Assembly (NCBI GenBank): GCA_037577475.1
Contig: CM075189.1
Coordinates: 33,518,179-33,582,178 of the forward strand
DNA: 64,000 bases
DNA from: Chaunax sp. Z400
Lineage: Eukaryota; Chordata; Actinopteri; Lophiiformes; Chaunacidae
Direction: 5' to 3'
The first letter of the stretch is position 1. Each line of letters starts with the position of its first letter. Below are positions 25,871 to 40,492 of the stretch, in pieces. Under the pieces are notes generated by a model. That model saw nothing but the letters and a program-made list of their open reading frames with translations. It did no database searches and was not told the DNA's origin. A program made the position numbers and the translations under genes.

Positions 25871-28800
25871 ACAATTGTTTTTTTTAAGCATTTTATTAAT
25901 TATGTATCAACTACCTTTCAGATGTCCATGAAACTTTAAATAACTGTTAGTGGAGGTGTAGCACTGACTTGGAATATAAAAAATAAATTAAAAAAAAAGC
26001 TTAGATGTAGGAAATGTCACTGGTCATATTACCATATTGTAGCTTGTTACTTAGCTGCAGGGGCTAGCCTCAGTGTAGTGAAGCTTCGTTAAATGTAGAG
26101 GAACTGGTAGCTAACCGTACTTTCGCATTAGTTGCACTTTCCCAGTAGCTTGCTCAACACTGATGAAATCAAATGACTGAAATAAAATAAATCATCCTCA
26201 CCATATGGCACACCCGGAGAGTGGCTGGCCTGTTTGTGCCAGTGATTTTAATGAAGTGAAGTCTGTCACAGAGTGGCATTTATTTATGGAGTCCTCGGTT
26301 AGCCTATGCCTTCAGTTTGTCCAAACACATCAATCAGACACATATGGTACAGAGTCAAATCAGAGCTGATAGAGAGAAAATGTTTCCAGCCAATTACATT
26401 CTTTAGCCCCATCCTCAGTTTGTGTTCATTTCACACTCATACCGTCTTCCGCCTCTTTTTGGTGAATACTTTTAGAGTTGAGGAGAACTTTGTGTTCCAT
26501 TCTGACATTTCCGACTCGATGAAAAGCCCAAATGATGAACTTTTTTTTTTCTTCTTTGAATAAAAGGCTCCTGTCACTCACCTCATCTAACAGATGAAGA
26601 GAAGTCAGGGTGAGCATTCGTGGGTAAAATATTTAAATGTGAATGCATCTTTGTTCAGGTCCACTTCAAATGTCATCCCAAGCCAGGAAGTGATGGGAGG
26701 AAGAAAGAGGTCATAAAGCCTTGCACGCCATGCTGCCACCATCATTTCTGAACCCCAAACGATTCACAGGTCTAACATGCAATCAAAAAGCTTTCACACA
26801 TTCTACCCATGTCATTCTTTTATTTTCTTCAAATGTGTCCCTTAGTGTCAAAAACTGGATGTTTCCATTAATCATGTCTAATAACATTTAAGAACAAGAA
26901 CATCTCTGACATTTGATTGGCTGCAGAGCAACAGTGCACTGACTCTGACAAGCTGTTAATTTTGGGTTTGTGTGTGAGCATTTATGCTAAGCTAAAGTGT
27001 ATGTGTGTCAGCTTTTGCACATGAAAACATTTGCATGTTTGCAAAAGCGTGCTCATCCGTGCTCATGTGTGCATGATTGTGAGAATGTGCTATTTTGAAC
27101 TCCTTAAAAGTGTGTGTATGGGGCTCTGTGTGTGTGTGTGTGTGGCACCGTTTTTATTTGACTGGCTGTTGATTTATGCAGCCGCATTCATATTCAAAAG
27201 GCTGTTCTTTGGTCTGTGTAACCACTCAACCCTTCTGCTATCTTCCAGCTGCAGTGACACTATAAAGTTTAGCTCTTTACTATAGAATCTCTTTCCCTTA
27301 GCAAGCTAAGGCCAGCTGCACTCACAAAAAAATGCCTTGGTGAAGGAATGGAATTACAGCACTTTTGTGTTTATTTTGATTTTATTTTCTCCTCTTTTTC
27401 TTACTTTCTCAACCTCGTTTTCCTCTAATCTCCATTTATCTCCCTCATTTTTTTTGTCTCTCTTGAAATCAAATTTCCAGCCCTTCTTCAGCACAAGCAG
27501 GAATGTTTCTTCATCAGACTGATGTGGACCTCGAGTCTGTTGAGTTCCAGCTCCTTTTCATTTGCATGGGGCTTCTCTGTGATGACCTGTGTGGGAAAGA
27601 CACACTGAGGCCGTTCACAAAGCTTTTTATATGGTTCTATTAAAGAGAGTTCTTTCTTTCTTTCTTTCTTTCTTACTCCTTCCTTTACATTTATTCAGCA
27701 CTGCTTTTTTTTCTCTCTCTCTTTTTTTTTTTTACAAGGCCCTCTGCCATTCTGGTACATCTAATAAAACCATGCAGCAGAAAAAAAGAAAAGAAATTAT
27801 CCCTTGGTAAATGAAGGAATTTCAGGGTCAGGTGTATCTGGAACGGACTAAAGGTGACTAATTTCACCTTCAGGCAGATTTACAGATAGCAGAATGAGCA
27901 CATACCTCCTCCAATGGCCACCGATCCCTTTTATCTCAATCAAAATTAAAAATCAGAATCAAAGATATGCGTTTTATATTTCTGCTACAGAGGTTTAGTT
28001 TCAGGTTTCTGGACCTTTTTTTTCACACTTCAGCTGAAGACATTTAAACCTGTTCGATCCACATTTTTAGTTGCATCCACACTAGAGCTGCACAATACTC
28101 TGCTTCAGCATCAGCATCACAATGTGGCCATGTGCAATAGTGAAATGGCAGGACACACCATGTCGAGGCATATTAACTCAAACATGCTGTAACGTTTCTG
28201 CTGCTTTATGCAAAATGGAAAACTCTCCAGGTTCTCATTTTCCAGTCCAGACCTGCCAATCTGTATGGATTCTGTGTAGCAGCTTTGTGTTTTGACATAA
28301 AAATGCACTGATACAATAAAACTAAGCCAAAGGCGTGTGTCACCTGAGAGTTCAGTTGTGCACGTGTAGTACTTCGGTCTAAATGCAAGAGGAAGCCGTG
28401 TTTAGGCTGCTGGAAGCAACAGTAGGAGAAGAGTTGGATCAATCTTAGTGCTGGGTTCAGGCAGGGATCATTGATAAATTAACATTAACATGAATTCAGT
28501 TTAATGTTGTTACCCCTCTGCTCTTTGTTTGGCTGATTTCAGAAGGAGTACAGTGCTTTTAACTCTTATACCAAGGTAAATGGGCTGAGGTGGATGAAGA
28601 AAGCTGAAATTGTGATTATATATTAAGTTAATGCAGACCTGACAACCGTGGGAAAACATTTAACATTAACAGCATTTGCCTAATGATATGTAAATTGTAA
28701 GCTAGCTTGCTTGTTCAGCATGTATTTAGGTTAGTAAAACAGCATTATATATTCTGTGTTCATTGTGCTGTACTTTATTCATAACGATTATTGCAGCCAA

Positions 28801-29149
28801 ACCCGTAATCATAATGAAAGGAGCTGATTGTGGCAGGATGAAAAAAGATTTTAATGCAGCTATAAAGCTCTCGTTATAAAGGCCCACATAATTTACTACA
28901 TGATTATTAAGCCTGTATGATGTGTGCTTATATAAACTGATTCTAATATTTAAAAAATGTGGAAATTCTGAACAGAAAATTATGTTTTATCCATAATTGA
29001 AATTACAGAATGAAATTACAATGTTTCCATTGTTATGAACTAATTGAATGCAGTTGACTTCAGGCTATCAGTTTGTATACACACATATGCAATGAAATAC
29101 TTATCATAAAAAAATGTTTTAAGTAGAACTGGACCTGCTCCATAATTGC
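25871..29149. other. Non-coding stretch with short simple repeats
   Basis: Contains a GT run near 27128 and a TTTC run at 27650-27674. No coding exon or element seen. Confidence 0.5.
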
Positions 29150-29278
29150 ATTGTGTCCTTCCTGGGCCTATGCCTGATCCATGTTTAAATCTGTCCACTA
29201 GTTTTAAGCACGTTCCTGCTGACAAACAAACAAATAAACCAACAACCAACAAACCTGGGTGAAAACCTTCCTCCAAAA
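29150..29278 (-). repeat. Dispersed fish repeat, inverted copy
   Basis: The reverse strand reads from 'TTTTGGAGGAAGGTTTTCAC' through a TTTGTTTGTTTGTC segment to a GGATCAGGCATAGGCC segment, the same order as the plus-strand copy at about 25.68 kb. Confidence 0.55.
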
Positions 29279-31224
29279 GTAAAGATTTTAAAGTAATGTT
29301 TAAATGTAGAATATGCTAAATTAAATGTAAGTATTCCAACTTTGGATTTACAAAAAAATACTTGATTCTATTCTCCATGGTGGACGTTACATTTCTGATA
29401 AGTGCTTAAAAAAGGAGAGAGAAGAGAAGAGAGAGGTCCCACACATCATCCTTTTATAAGGAGTCATTGGTAAGTTCAGGTTATGTTAGAAGAGTTCATT
29501 TTAAAAGATCTAGAATTCAACATACTGCCCTCCTACACTAACAAACTCAATCCAAAGGCCATTGAGCATACGGAACGCTTATTTGTAGCCAACAGCATCT
29601 TGGACCCCCATAAGGTTTTTGCAGTGATAAAATTGTCAGGCACTTTCAAAGTGGTGACCATTCAGCTCCTTCTTTATCTCAGGGAAGAGATGGTACTCTG
29701 CTTTCCCAGTTTTGCCACCATGTCCTCATGGACCTCCTTGTGTTAGATAACCCTCCAATCAAACCCTGGAGTGGTTCATTTGTGGTGTGAAAGCCAATTA
29801 ACTGACCACAGGATTTTATGATAGCAGATATGTGATTTTTGGCATCCTTTAAAAGCTAAACTCATTATTAAAATTCATCAGGTGATCATGGAATCTGTCC
29901 AGGAAGCAATTATACACAGTAATTGAGATGTATGATGAGTCACGGACATTTATTAAAATTATGTTACCATGGTAACGTGTGCATGTTTCCCTGATTAACT
30001 GGAGAAAAGCTGATAAAACTTTAATGCTGTGTTTTTTCAGTACATGTCAATTAAAAATGTGTGAAAGCAGTCTGACAGTAATGAGCCTAGAATGTAAAAG
30101 ACGCTTCATTTTCTTCCTGTGTCTACCTCCTTCCAGTTATTATACATGTGGTCAATTTACATCATTAAATCGCTGCATTAAATTCTCATTTTTTCCACAT
30201 TGGTCCTTATGGTGTACCAGTGATGCAGAATGACAGTCATCACCATCACAGCTCCGCCCTATCTTTGTTATAGCAACAGCAATCAATGTCAAAGTCACTG
30301 ACGTAACTCCCCAGACAAAAAATGACTTTGCCACAAATCAAGCATGAATCATATTTAGGACCACATCCAAACATTAAGATTCAGACTCTCTGCTTGCACT
30401 TTTGTATCTTGTACAAAGAATAAGCTGAAGTTTGCTGGGAAGAAGAAACGTGGAGGCTCATTTTAATGTCACCAAAGTGGCTCTGCAGAACAGACACACT
30501 CTACACTTACTGATTCAAAGACGTGCAGTCAACAATACTTCACTCTCCAGAGCTGAGCAGTTTTTACTTTGGAGCAAATATTGTTTTATTCTTCATCATG
30601 TCCCCCTGCCTGTCCTCTCAGCCTTGGAACTCAAAGAAGTGGGAGATATTTGGATGTACAGTGGCCCGAGGGGGGGAGAAGATGGGGCATATTTTACTGA
30701 TCAAATAATTGTATCACTGTAAATCAAAAGAGAATAATTTAACAGCTGCCTCACTCACTCTGTGCTGTGCTGTACTGCCGTATCGTTCTCTTTCTCTCTC
30801 TCTGGCTTTGTGTTTCTTCTGTCTACCTTCCTTTGATTTTACCAAAATAAAAAGACGCAGCCCCATGAAAACTGCATGATATCAGACCTTTGTGTAGTCG
30901 CATGCAGATAATGAGCCTGTGTGGGGATTTCAGTGACAGTGCTTTTTAAAGTTCACTAGGCAGTGAACTGTACAGGGAGCCCATGTTCCAGTGCTTTTGA
31001 AGATTAGCACCATAAAGCCCAATGAGAGTCTTTGGTTACTGTCCTCACTGAGTGAAAGTTATGTCATCACACGTGGGTTTATGTTGGCCTGCATGCTTCT
31101 GTGTATGAGACAAAGGAAGGCCTGCATGCAGTCCTGAAGCCTGAGTGGGGCCGACAGCGAAATCTAAAAACCTGACGAGAGAAAAGTGCCAAAATTCAAA
31201 CGATGGGAACCAGAACGGACGTCA
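29279..31224. other. Non-coding stretch, nothing assigned
   Basis: Two frames of 87 and 96 codons (29483-29746, 30432-30722) have no recognised domain or flanking splice logic. Confidence 0.45.
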
Positions 31225-31667
31225 GCCTCATTTACACGACAATGTTTTCTCTGAAAATGGAGAAGTTTTTTCTTTGGATTTTCAAAACCTCCTGAAAAAA
31301 ACAACTTTTTTACACGAAACCATCCCCGTGCACACGGATCCGCAAAAACGATTGAAAACGCTGTACAACATTACAGAATAAGATCACAGTGTTGGTCCAG
31401 CAAATCTACACTGGAGGAGTGTTAAGAAACTCAACAGAGTCTGCAGCACAAACAAAACCAGACAGTCCGATGTTGTATTTTTGTTGTTGTTCTGGCTATA
31501 GTAGGCTGTCCGTTGTGTACGCAGATAAAGCTGGTATAGGAACAGTAATAGGCATGAATGAAGCAGGGCTTCAGTCCCCGAAAACGCCGTTCTCCTATAA
31601 AAGGACGGCTAAAACACAACAAAAGGTTTCCGTTTTTTGCTGAAACGGTCGTCATCTAAAAGGCCCC
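31225..31667. mobile_element. MITE-like non-autonomous DNA transposon with long imperfect inverted ends
   Basis: The left end (GCCTCATTTACACGAC, then GTTTTCTCTGAAAATGG) and the reverse complement of the right end (GGCCTTTTAGATGACGAC, then CGTTTCAGC) follow the same pattern over about 40 bp, with more loosely related CGTTTT-rich sequence further in. The CpG-rich GTTTTC/GAAAAC pattern is typical of an abundant fish MITE group. No clear TSD was found, so the exact ends are approximate. Confidence 0.6.
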
Positions 31668-34661
31668 TTCATTTCCCACTATGCCATGCTCCATGCACAC
31701 CTAGGTGTCCCACTGGACACCTTCCCAGTCATGTCACTAAGGATACATAAACCTGGGACTGACCTGCAACCACTGTATCTAAGGGTTGCCATACGCACGT
31801 TAACCCAATTTGGCCACGCAATCTCCACCTCGCTGGACGAGCACAGATTTTCCTTTGTGTTCAGCCAAACACACCACTGGATCCACAAGAGGAGCGCTGC
31901 GTAATCCAACGCTCCCGCACCTTTGCCTGCAGAAGTGAAGAAACAGAGGACGACCCCGTTTCTTCAATTGATTCGTTTTGTCCATCGTTGGCTGCTAATT
32001 TGCTAATTGCCTCTTATCTGTAAGCCCTACTCTACGTTGAGCCTTTAAACAGATAAAAAGCTATTCTTGCTGGCTGCAGATGGAGCTCAACGGCTGTTCC
32101 CTGCGTCTCCGGCCGATAAAAAGCTAACATTACATCTTCCCACTGCTGCTAGGATCTCTCTCCCTTTTCAGTTTTGCCCTCGCTCCCTTTCCCTTTACAT
32201 TCATTGATGTTCAGGGATGAGGTGAGCCAGCAGGCGCCATTGACCACAGTCCCTGTTTAAATCTCATGGTCATCTCCCCGACTACGCACCTCGCATGGCA
32301 TATTATGCTTCCGTGGGTCACATCTGCCGTCTTGTTCCTCCTCTTCCTCTCACATACACATATCTTAGCATCTGTACAGTGAACACCATTCTTTGATACG
32401 ACTCAGTGTTTGGTTGGTTAATAATACTATTCACTGATTTTTAATCATTAATGATCATTGTCGATAATCTATTACCAACCACCAAATTTCACAACACATT
32501 CTTGTACTTTAACTTAAGAAGTAGACTCATAGACAGGACCAAACTTCATCAGATGTTGTTTATCACTGTGGTAGTTAGGAATCTTATTATAAATGATCTA
32601 AGTGTCCAGACACATAAAATAAAATCAGAGATGATACTGCATATCTCTGCTGTGGAGAAACATTAAAGTGTTTGTGTGCATAAAGGTATTGTATATCACA
32701 GACAGTTTATCAATATTGTATGAGTAAATATGACATTAAGCACCCTGGAGCAACAGAAGACACACTGGTTTCCTTTTGTTGTAGTTTACTGTGTGTGTGT
32801 GTTCCTGGCATTTCTGGAACAATTGATTTCCCTTTATGTGTGTACAGTACTATAAACTTGTTGTGTAATTTTTGATGCACACTTCTCATGATTTTACATT
32901 CTTGTATTCGCTGCATGCGTGGACCGTCTTTCCTTCTACAGGACTCGACTGATTTAATATGTCAAAGGCGTGTTTCCACGTGTTGGATGGTTCTACATAT
33001 GTGCACAAACTTATATGAACCACTGTGTGTCTCCAAAGGGAGCTGTGTGATGCTCGATGAATTGCATGAAGCTTAGTGAAAGGAAAAGATCTGTTTGTAC
33101 ATGCCCTGTAAATCACAAGCAGTTCCCTGCTTGCTTCAGCTTCACCAGCTCATTCTCTTCATCCAATCAGTGGTGACTGTCAGTCTAACAATGTAAGGAC
33201 AATAATAAGAGTGTAAGCTAGATCATGTGAGAATTGTTTTAATATCTGACCTGTTGTTCATTAATGTATTTAGTCCTCAGGGATGGTGTACAACAGGGTC
33301 ACTTACTGACAGTCAGCAGCAGTAGCACAAAATGTACAACAATCATCATTTTACACACGAGTGGAATATTCAAGAGCAGCTGCAAGAAGAAAACGTGGAG
33401 GGGGATGCTAACTATTTAGCAAAATTAAGCTAAAATATTATATGTAACACACAGTAGCATTATCTATAAGAAAAAAAAACGATGTCAGTTTTCCATCAAA
33501 CTGAAGTAAAAATCTGTTTGTTATTTTCACAGCTTTAAAATGATCACACAAGCAGACAAAGAATGGGAACAAAAGTAAAAATAAGCACAAAGAAGTTGTC
33601 TACTTATCGAGGAAAAACATTCAATTATGTAGAAAATAGAAAGTACTTAACATCCATCCAGAAACACTCACTGTGTTCCATCATTCATAGTTTTGTTGGG
33701 TGCTGCAGACGTTGCATTTTAAAGTCTATTTTTGAAATACCTTGTTAAGGACAAATTGAAGAGTAGGAAATACTTGTATATTGGCTTGCATGTAATGTGG
33801 CCCTTTTCTAGTGGATCCACTAAATAAAAGAATATTAAAGAGTCTCTGTCAGCCCAAACACTGACTGTCTTAGAGTCATTTATTTATAAAGCTGGAGTGA
33901 ACCTCAGGAACTGAAACTGCATGTGATGTAAAGTGGCCCCTTATTGTAACAATAACACAAATAAATACTTAAAATTATCCTGTTCGATGAAACACACATG
34001 ACAAATAGCTTCATATAAATCATTTATGCAGTCCAGATATGAGTCATCAAACTCTAGGGAATGTTTATAAGGCAACAGAAGTAGTCATTTTAAAGATCCC
34101 AACCCGTTCTTCAGGTTTCATTAGAACTGGTGGAGTCTAGAGGGAAGCAACCCCAAAGCGAGGTGGGGAGTGACAGCTGACAGAGAAAACCAGACAGAAG
34201 CATCCCTAAGAACAGCTTCTAACTGCCTCAGAGTAGAGATAGCCAATACAGAAGGATAGAGACATATTAAAGGTCGATTTTAGAAAGCTGTCTGGTTTCT
34301 ATTGGTTTATACTGAAAGGAGTCTGATAAAAAGTTTGGCCTAGCTTCTCTGCAGTCGTCATACGCAGTCAGTGTGAGAGAGCTAGACACAGGACGACATA
34401 ACGGACAAGACAAAGCTACCAAAAGCATGGAAAAAGTCTCTTTGTAGCCATGTGGGAGACAAAAAAAGAATTTTAGAGCGAACAAAGAACATTATTTTGT
34501 GGATTTATCATGTGAAAAGATTTCATACACAACTTACCTTGAGGTAAAGTACAAAGTCAGAAACTTTGCAAATCAGAAATGTCATTTCAGCTCTAATTCA
34601 TTTTTGACATGTTGTGTTCTATCTTCCACTACATGTGAAAATTCTGTATTCAATGTAATAA
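31668..34661. other. Non-coding stretch, nothing assigned
   Basis: The first 350 bp is somewhat CpG-richer. No domain, exon or transposon end was recognised. Confidence 0.45.
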
Positions 34662-34745
34662 ATGAATCTATTAAAGGGAAGGTTTTTTTATGAATCTATT
34701 AAAGAGAAGGTTTTTATGAATCTATTAAAGGGAAGGTTTTTTTTC
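34662..34745 (+). repeat. Short tandem repeat, three units of about 27 bp
   Basis: Three successive copies of ATGAATCTATTAAAGGGAAGG plus a T run. The second copy has AAAGAGAAGG and a shorter T run. Confidence 0.9.
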
Positions 34746-37195
34746 TGTTTGCAGCAGAAACTTAATCAGATAGTGACAAATTGTAAATTCTTGACTCCAA
34801 CCACTTTCTGAGATTCTCATTATGAACTGAGAATACATTTCACAATCATGAGGTTCACAGATAATGGTAGTTATGACTGCAGACATATTATCTATATTTT
34901 AAGATATTTTAAGATCTCTCAGTCTTATTTATCAAAATGCACATGAGGTAAAGAGAAAAGTTTGAGTCAAACAACATTTTAATTATTACCTACCTAATGT
35001 TTTTGTTGGTGTTTGTTGTTGTTGTTGTTTTGTGTCCGTCCATCTGTCTGCTGGCAGGATTAACTTTTTTTGAGAGGCAGGTTATGACCCAATGAACAAT
35101 CCAGTAGATTTAGGTGGTGATCTGGATCCAGAATTGTTATGCCCCTGTGAAAGGGGGCATACACTGTTATTGTTGTCCATTTGTACATATGTGTGTACAT
35201 TCAAACATTATGGGGTATGGCCCATCTCAAAAAACACTGGACAGAAATCAATGAACTATCACACATTGTTTGTCGGGGTCCTAAAGGTGTGAATCTCATT
35301 ATCGGTTACACCAATTTGCTTATTGTCAGATTTTTCCACATTTGAATGACTTGACACTGCAATGATGACACTGGAGGATTAAATAGATTATCATAGGCTG
35401 AAGCTTGAGGCCTCTGACCAATCTGCTGAAGTGAGAACATGTTGGCACGGAACAGTTGGTTTTCTTCTGTTGCACGTGTGACGGAGTCGCTGCTCGAGGC
35501 GTGCTCGCTGCCCCCGCTGCGTCACATGTCATTCTGAATGGAATGGGACCAGCCTACAGTATGTGTGTTTGTCTCGTTGAGTTTGACTATGGTGACTTCC
35601 TGCTGTTAACTTAACCTGACAGAATGACACAACTGTTCAGGCACAGTGACCTTATACACAAGCAACCACGCACCAATGTGCATGTACACCGCTGCAATAC
35701 AATGCATGCTGTAAAACACACACATAGACACTCACACGCACACAAAACCCATACAGACATGCAGTCACAGTCATACCAAAACACAGGTATCTACTAGTTT
35801 AACATACACGCTATTTAATATTGAAATAATATACATTAGATGGCAAATATTAATCTTTTATAGTCTCAGTATACGTTTCAGACAGTTTTGATTGGTTTGA
35901 TCGGCTCATGGTGAAAAATAGGATTCAATGCCATGTAGAGGAGTTAAAGCTTTGGAAGTAAACCTTGGACATGGACTGAAACAACTGGGTGAGTCAGTGG
36001 TGGGTGAGTGTGTGGTGATGCACTTCAGCCGTGAAACGCACAAACAGCTAAACCTCAGGAAAAAGATTAATAAATGCAAAGAATCACTCACCAAATACAT
36101 CTTTATGTGCAAACTACGGAAATGTGTGTCCTATGTAATGATGTGCATACAAAAATAAATATACAAGGATATGTATAAAACTATAAAAATGTCAAACACT
36201 CATGCAACGATCATGTGATTAAACTTCTTAATTTGGGTACCAGCTCCTTTTTGGTAAGGCACTGTCTAATACCCATCTAACAATATGACTTTAAGCTGCA
36301 TTGTGACTGTGATAAGCAGCTGAAATCAGTCTGGTTAATATGAGCATTAATAAAACCAAACACATTCAATTCCAACATCGTTTCAATGCAAACATCGTAG
36401 GCCAACATCCCTGCCTGTACATAAGCCCATGGGCTTCATTCATATGAACTGTGTGTCTTAAAGCAAAGAGAAGTTACATGGACTAATGGGTTTTTACTCA
36501 TTAATATTAAAATGAATGCAGCGGACTGTGAGATCTAATCAGATCAACTGTTCTGTATATAGGAGGCAGTGCTATAATGTCATGTATTATTTTACAGTCC
36601 TGAAACCGACTGTAGTGAGACACAGAAAAAAAAGTCAGCTAGGGGACGGTTTGTTATTTATGAGGGGAGGGAATGGTGCAAGATGGGGGAGGCATGTCAA
36701 ATATAAGTGCTGGGGGAGGGAATTATGATCTATCTTACTGGAGGGATATACAACTTTAAATTCTTGCGATTTGTATTCATTTCAAATACCCATTTTCTTT
36801 TCAGAATATGTGTTTTATCGCTGTACACTGAAGATCTTCCCATTCACGTAATCAGAGTCGGGAAACCCAGCAAGAGTTAGAATTGACACATCACATTCCC
36901 CCAGAAGGTTGAAATCAAAACAAACAAACAAACGAAAAACGAACAAACTTTTGGTCCGTTCTGTAGGTTCTGTGGGCCACCAGTTCTTCAGCCAAGAATG
37001 TTTTGAGCCAAGTGCTGCTCCAGTCATTGCAATTGGTATTTTAAATAAGCCAAAGTATCTGAGACAGAGGAATATGGTGATGTCAGGATCAGCAGTTTTC
37101 CTCTCCCTTCTCCCTTATGTTTCCTGTTATCTTATCCCATATATCTTATGTCTGTCTCTCCCCTGTCTCTGTATGTGTGCGTATGTTTTGGAAGG
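34746..37195. other. Non-coding; dispersed repeat piece at about 35000-35165
   Basis: The 35.0 kb piece has GTTTGTTGTTGTTG, then 'GTCTGCTGGCAGGATTAAC', then GGTGATCTGGATCCAG, matching the order of the fish repeat described at 25.68 kb. The remainder is featureless. Confidence 0.45.
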
Positions 37196-37290
37196 GCATA
37201 AAACTCATGGTTCGGATCAGATCACAGTTTTTGAGTCATGGATCGGATCCATTTTCGGATCAGCAAAAAAGAAAAAAAGAGACAGAGCAG
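37196..37290 (+). mobile_element. Fragment of the same hAT family as 8015-8788
   Basis: It shares the GATCGGATCCATTTT, GGATCAGCA, A-run and GAGACA sequence seen in the left subterminal region of the 8.0 kb element. Only about 95 bp is recognisable. No matching right end is seen downstream. Confidence 0.5.
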
Positions 37291-37861
37291 AGAAAAGCCT
37301 CGGTTTGTGTGGCTTTAGTCAGCAGAGGTGACACACTCACAAACCAACTGTCATGTATTTAGCTCCGTCAAAATGCAGCTATTAATGTGACATGTTGGAT
37401 TAATGTCATAATGAATCTGCAACAATGTCATTCAGGTGTCACTGAATGGATTTGGGATTCCACAGCAAACATCAGTGCTGACGTTCTCCGCAGCTGGCTG
37501 TGTGTCAGATTCTTTGAGTTTATTGACGTTTCATGTTTAAATCCAGACAGACGTGTGTCTTTACACACGAGGACAGAAGCCGTGGCTTCGGTCAGGATCT
37601 GGTGTTAATCAATGTCCTACCTTCTGCTGCAGAGCGTCAGCTGTTAGACCTGGATCCTCATGGATGCTCTATCCAGACCTAGACCAGGTTCATATGGTGG
37701 AACCATTTGCCTGGTTAAAAGTCCAAGATATGTCTACCACCCCATTCCCAGTTGGTTTCCCCCAATGTCTGATGGAGAATTTGCTCTACACACTGGTCCT
37801 TTAATAATAAATCTGGTGCAGGAAACAGACTTTTTTTCAACTCTAGGATTTAGTTTTGGTT

Positions 37862-37903
<42 letters not shown>

Positions 37904-39639
37904 GCTTACTTGTTGTAGTGGCTGAAATATTAACTACATTTTATATGAATATTAAAAAAAAGTGTGGTTATTTATGGTGGTTCAAAGAAACATGTCTGGA
38001 GTTCTGGGGAGGGTGAAGATAAATATAAAAACAATCATAATAACAGAGCCACATGCCCCTCCTCTAATAAATAACACACAGTCCCTAATTTATGACTCAT
38101 CTAAAAAGCAAATAGAAAATGTGACCACCTACTGTACTGTATGTCCTTTCTGTGATCCTTTTTTTGTCCATGGGGCACATTGTTATTGCTTGTGATCCTC
38201 ATTGATCCAGTCTTGTCAATTCCTGTCTCCTGCTGAACACAATATTGCTTTGGCCATCAGGATAGATAGTGGTGTGGACTGTTGGAGCGTACATTGGGGA
38301 TTTGTGGTGAAACCTTGAAACGCTGTTGTTGAAGGAAGTGGCTGCAGCATTCAACTCAGAGGGCTTTAACAAAAAGGTAGGAGAAAAAAAATCAATATAG
38401 GAGCCTTCAGAGTCAGAGACACATGGAGACAGATGTTATCTATTGTCTCATCCAGCAGGGGACACTTTTTGGAAATGAAATATGTCACATGACTCACAAG
38501 ATGAGTTTTATTTACACACTTCTTAGCTGGCCTGACTTCTCAGGAGTTTAGGAGCTACGCTGAACTATCATAACATCTTTTTATACTGACTTAACAAAAT
38601 GAAAGGCACACATATTTTAATTAGAAATTATACAACATGAAAGGTATACAAATGTTCTTGAGCCTGCATTTACCCATGGTGCACCTCTTCTCAGGGCTGT
38701 GTGGGAATGCAGAGTAGAGTTGTGACAAAATAGTGTATAGTATCTTTATCTGTTTATGTCCAAAAAATATCAGAATTTAAATTCATACAGGGTGTGTGTA
38801 ATCTCTAAAATCAAGCATGGAAGTCTACTTGATTGACAATTTGTATTGTTTGATGCAATATTTCTGCAAACCATGGATAAATTACTTATATGTAACATAT
38901 GAACTTCCCACTATAAAGACATAAATATATGAACTGGATTTAAATATACAATATTTCTCTTCCTTATATGCAATTTTCTCTTTCACATTTAAATTTTACT
39001 TTAAATGTGAATTTTGCATTTTAACTTAACTTTTCTCATCTGAAAAAAAAAGACACAAATGACATTAACATGTGAAAAACACACATCTACATTTTGTTAA
39101 ACTTCTCACATGTGACTTCCCATATATGGTCAAGGACAATATGTTTTTTTTCTGTTTTACACATAACTTGGTTTAAACACATGTACAATAATGTGGTGTG
39201 ACATGATCATCCAATGTCAATGTTAATAAAAAAAAAAACTATATTGACTTCCTGCCAATATTCATGCTTTTCAATGCTGCCTTTACAGCCTCATTGCAAT
39301 ATTACAATAGCCGGCTGTAATACAATCCAGTAAACTCGTACCTGGTGTTGTATCTGCAGGAAGCTGTCACAAACCTGACTTTTTAGACCATTTTAGGTAG
39401 TGTTAAGCCACATCTCTATACTATATTTATAGATATTGGACAACCGTATCTTAACTTCTAAGCTTCTTGGTCAGGATAGGCTATATCTAATGAGGAGCTG
39501 CTGCTAGCTCACCTGGCTATTTTTATTATGGGAGCTAACTACATAATGGGGAGAGTTGGTTATAACTCTGCTGTCTGCACTGCACCAGTACGCCGGGAGG
39601 ATATCAAGGCCATCTATCCTGCTTACTGGAGGCTCCATT
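37291..39639. other. Non-coding; CT microsatellite and a small palindrome
   Basis: A (CT)n run occupies 37865-37900. An inverted repeat CACATTTAAA...TTTAAATGTG lies at about 38985-39012 in a very AT-rich zone (38580-39240). No gene seen. Confidence 0.55.
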
Positions 39640-39816
39640 GCTGCTGCCCCAGTTTTTGGGCCACCACACCACTGGAGCAAATGAATAAATCAGGCCTCCA
39701 CTTACCCCACAATCTGGATGTGACAACTGTCTCCACCTGAGTCAGAAGATCACAGAGCTGGAAGGAAGATCTCCACTCTGGAGTAGATTAGAGATGAAGA
39801 ATGGATCCTGGATTAG

Positions 39817-40420
39817 TTGCTGCTGAGGCTGCAGACCGACAGATCCAAGACCGGATCTAAGACCAAGGCTCTGATTAACTGCAATCATAGCCAGAGGGAA
39901 ACATGGACTCCTGCCCATGAGGGTAAACATAGTGGGAATCTCCCCTGTTATCCCCATCTAACAACAAATTTTACATCCTGGACAGGAAGGATTTCCCCCG
40001 ACTTGCTGGTCGCTGCCTCCCCCCTACATCTCAGGAGACTGAGGCTCCCCTTGTTGTCGCTTCCACTCTCCACATCTGTATCCAAGCCATCCATCTCACC
40101 TGCTGACTGTCACTCAATGACACATCCCATTTTTAACACCTGGCTGCATGCAGTTCACTCTACCTCAGGTCTCCGAATTGAAGAGGACAAACTCCAGCAG
40201 CACGTCTTCTCCTGTATTCTCCTGTCCAAATCAGACCCACAACCCCCTCTCCCAGTCACACTAATCGTAAGGGATTCCAGAATCCAAAATACCAAATCCA
40301 AAATGGCTGAAACTTATTGCATCCCCATGGTACCAAGGTTTTGGACATAGATCAACAAGTCCCGTCTCTTCCCCATGAAAATGCTCATCCTCAACGACAT
40401 CGCCAATCAATGGTATGGTA
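39817..40420 (+). pseudogene. LINE ORF1 remnant with SGNH-hydrolase (esterase)-like segment
   Basis: One open frame to 40350 ends with 'VTLIVRDSRIQNTKSKMAE', corresponding to the catalytic GDS block of LINE ORF1 esterases; here GDS is changed to RDS. The following 'TKVLDIDQQVPSL' block lies in a different frame (from about 40335), showing a frameshift. The loss of the Gly before the nucleophile region and the frameshift both indicate a dead copy. Confidence 0.7.
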
Positions 40421-40492
40421 TTTTTCATGTTACCAAAGGCACCTGACTGTACACTCCTTCAGCAACACCTGGGCACAGCACAGTACAAGAGA

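Noticed and set aside
36909..37331. 140-codon plus-strand frame
   Set aside because: Its second half runs through a hAT fragment and no conserved motif is present.
39817..40350. 177-codon frame as a possible host gene
   Set aside because: It carries the LINE ORF1 esterase pattern and is followed by other LINE ORF fragments.
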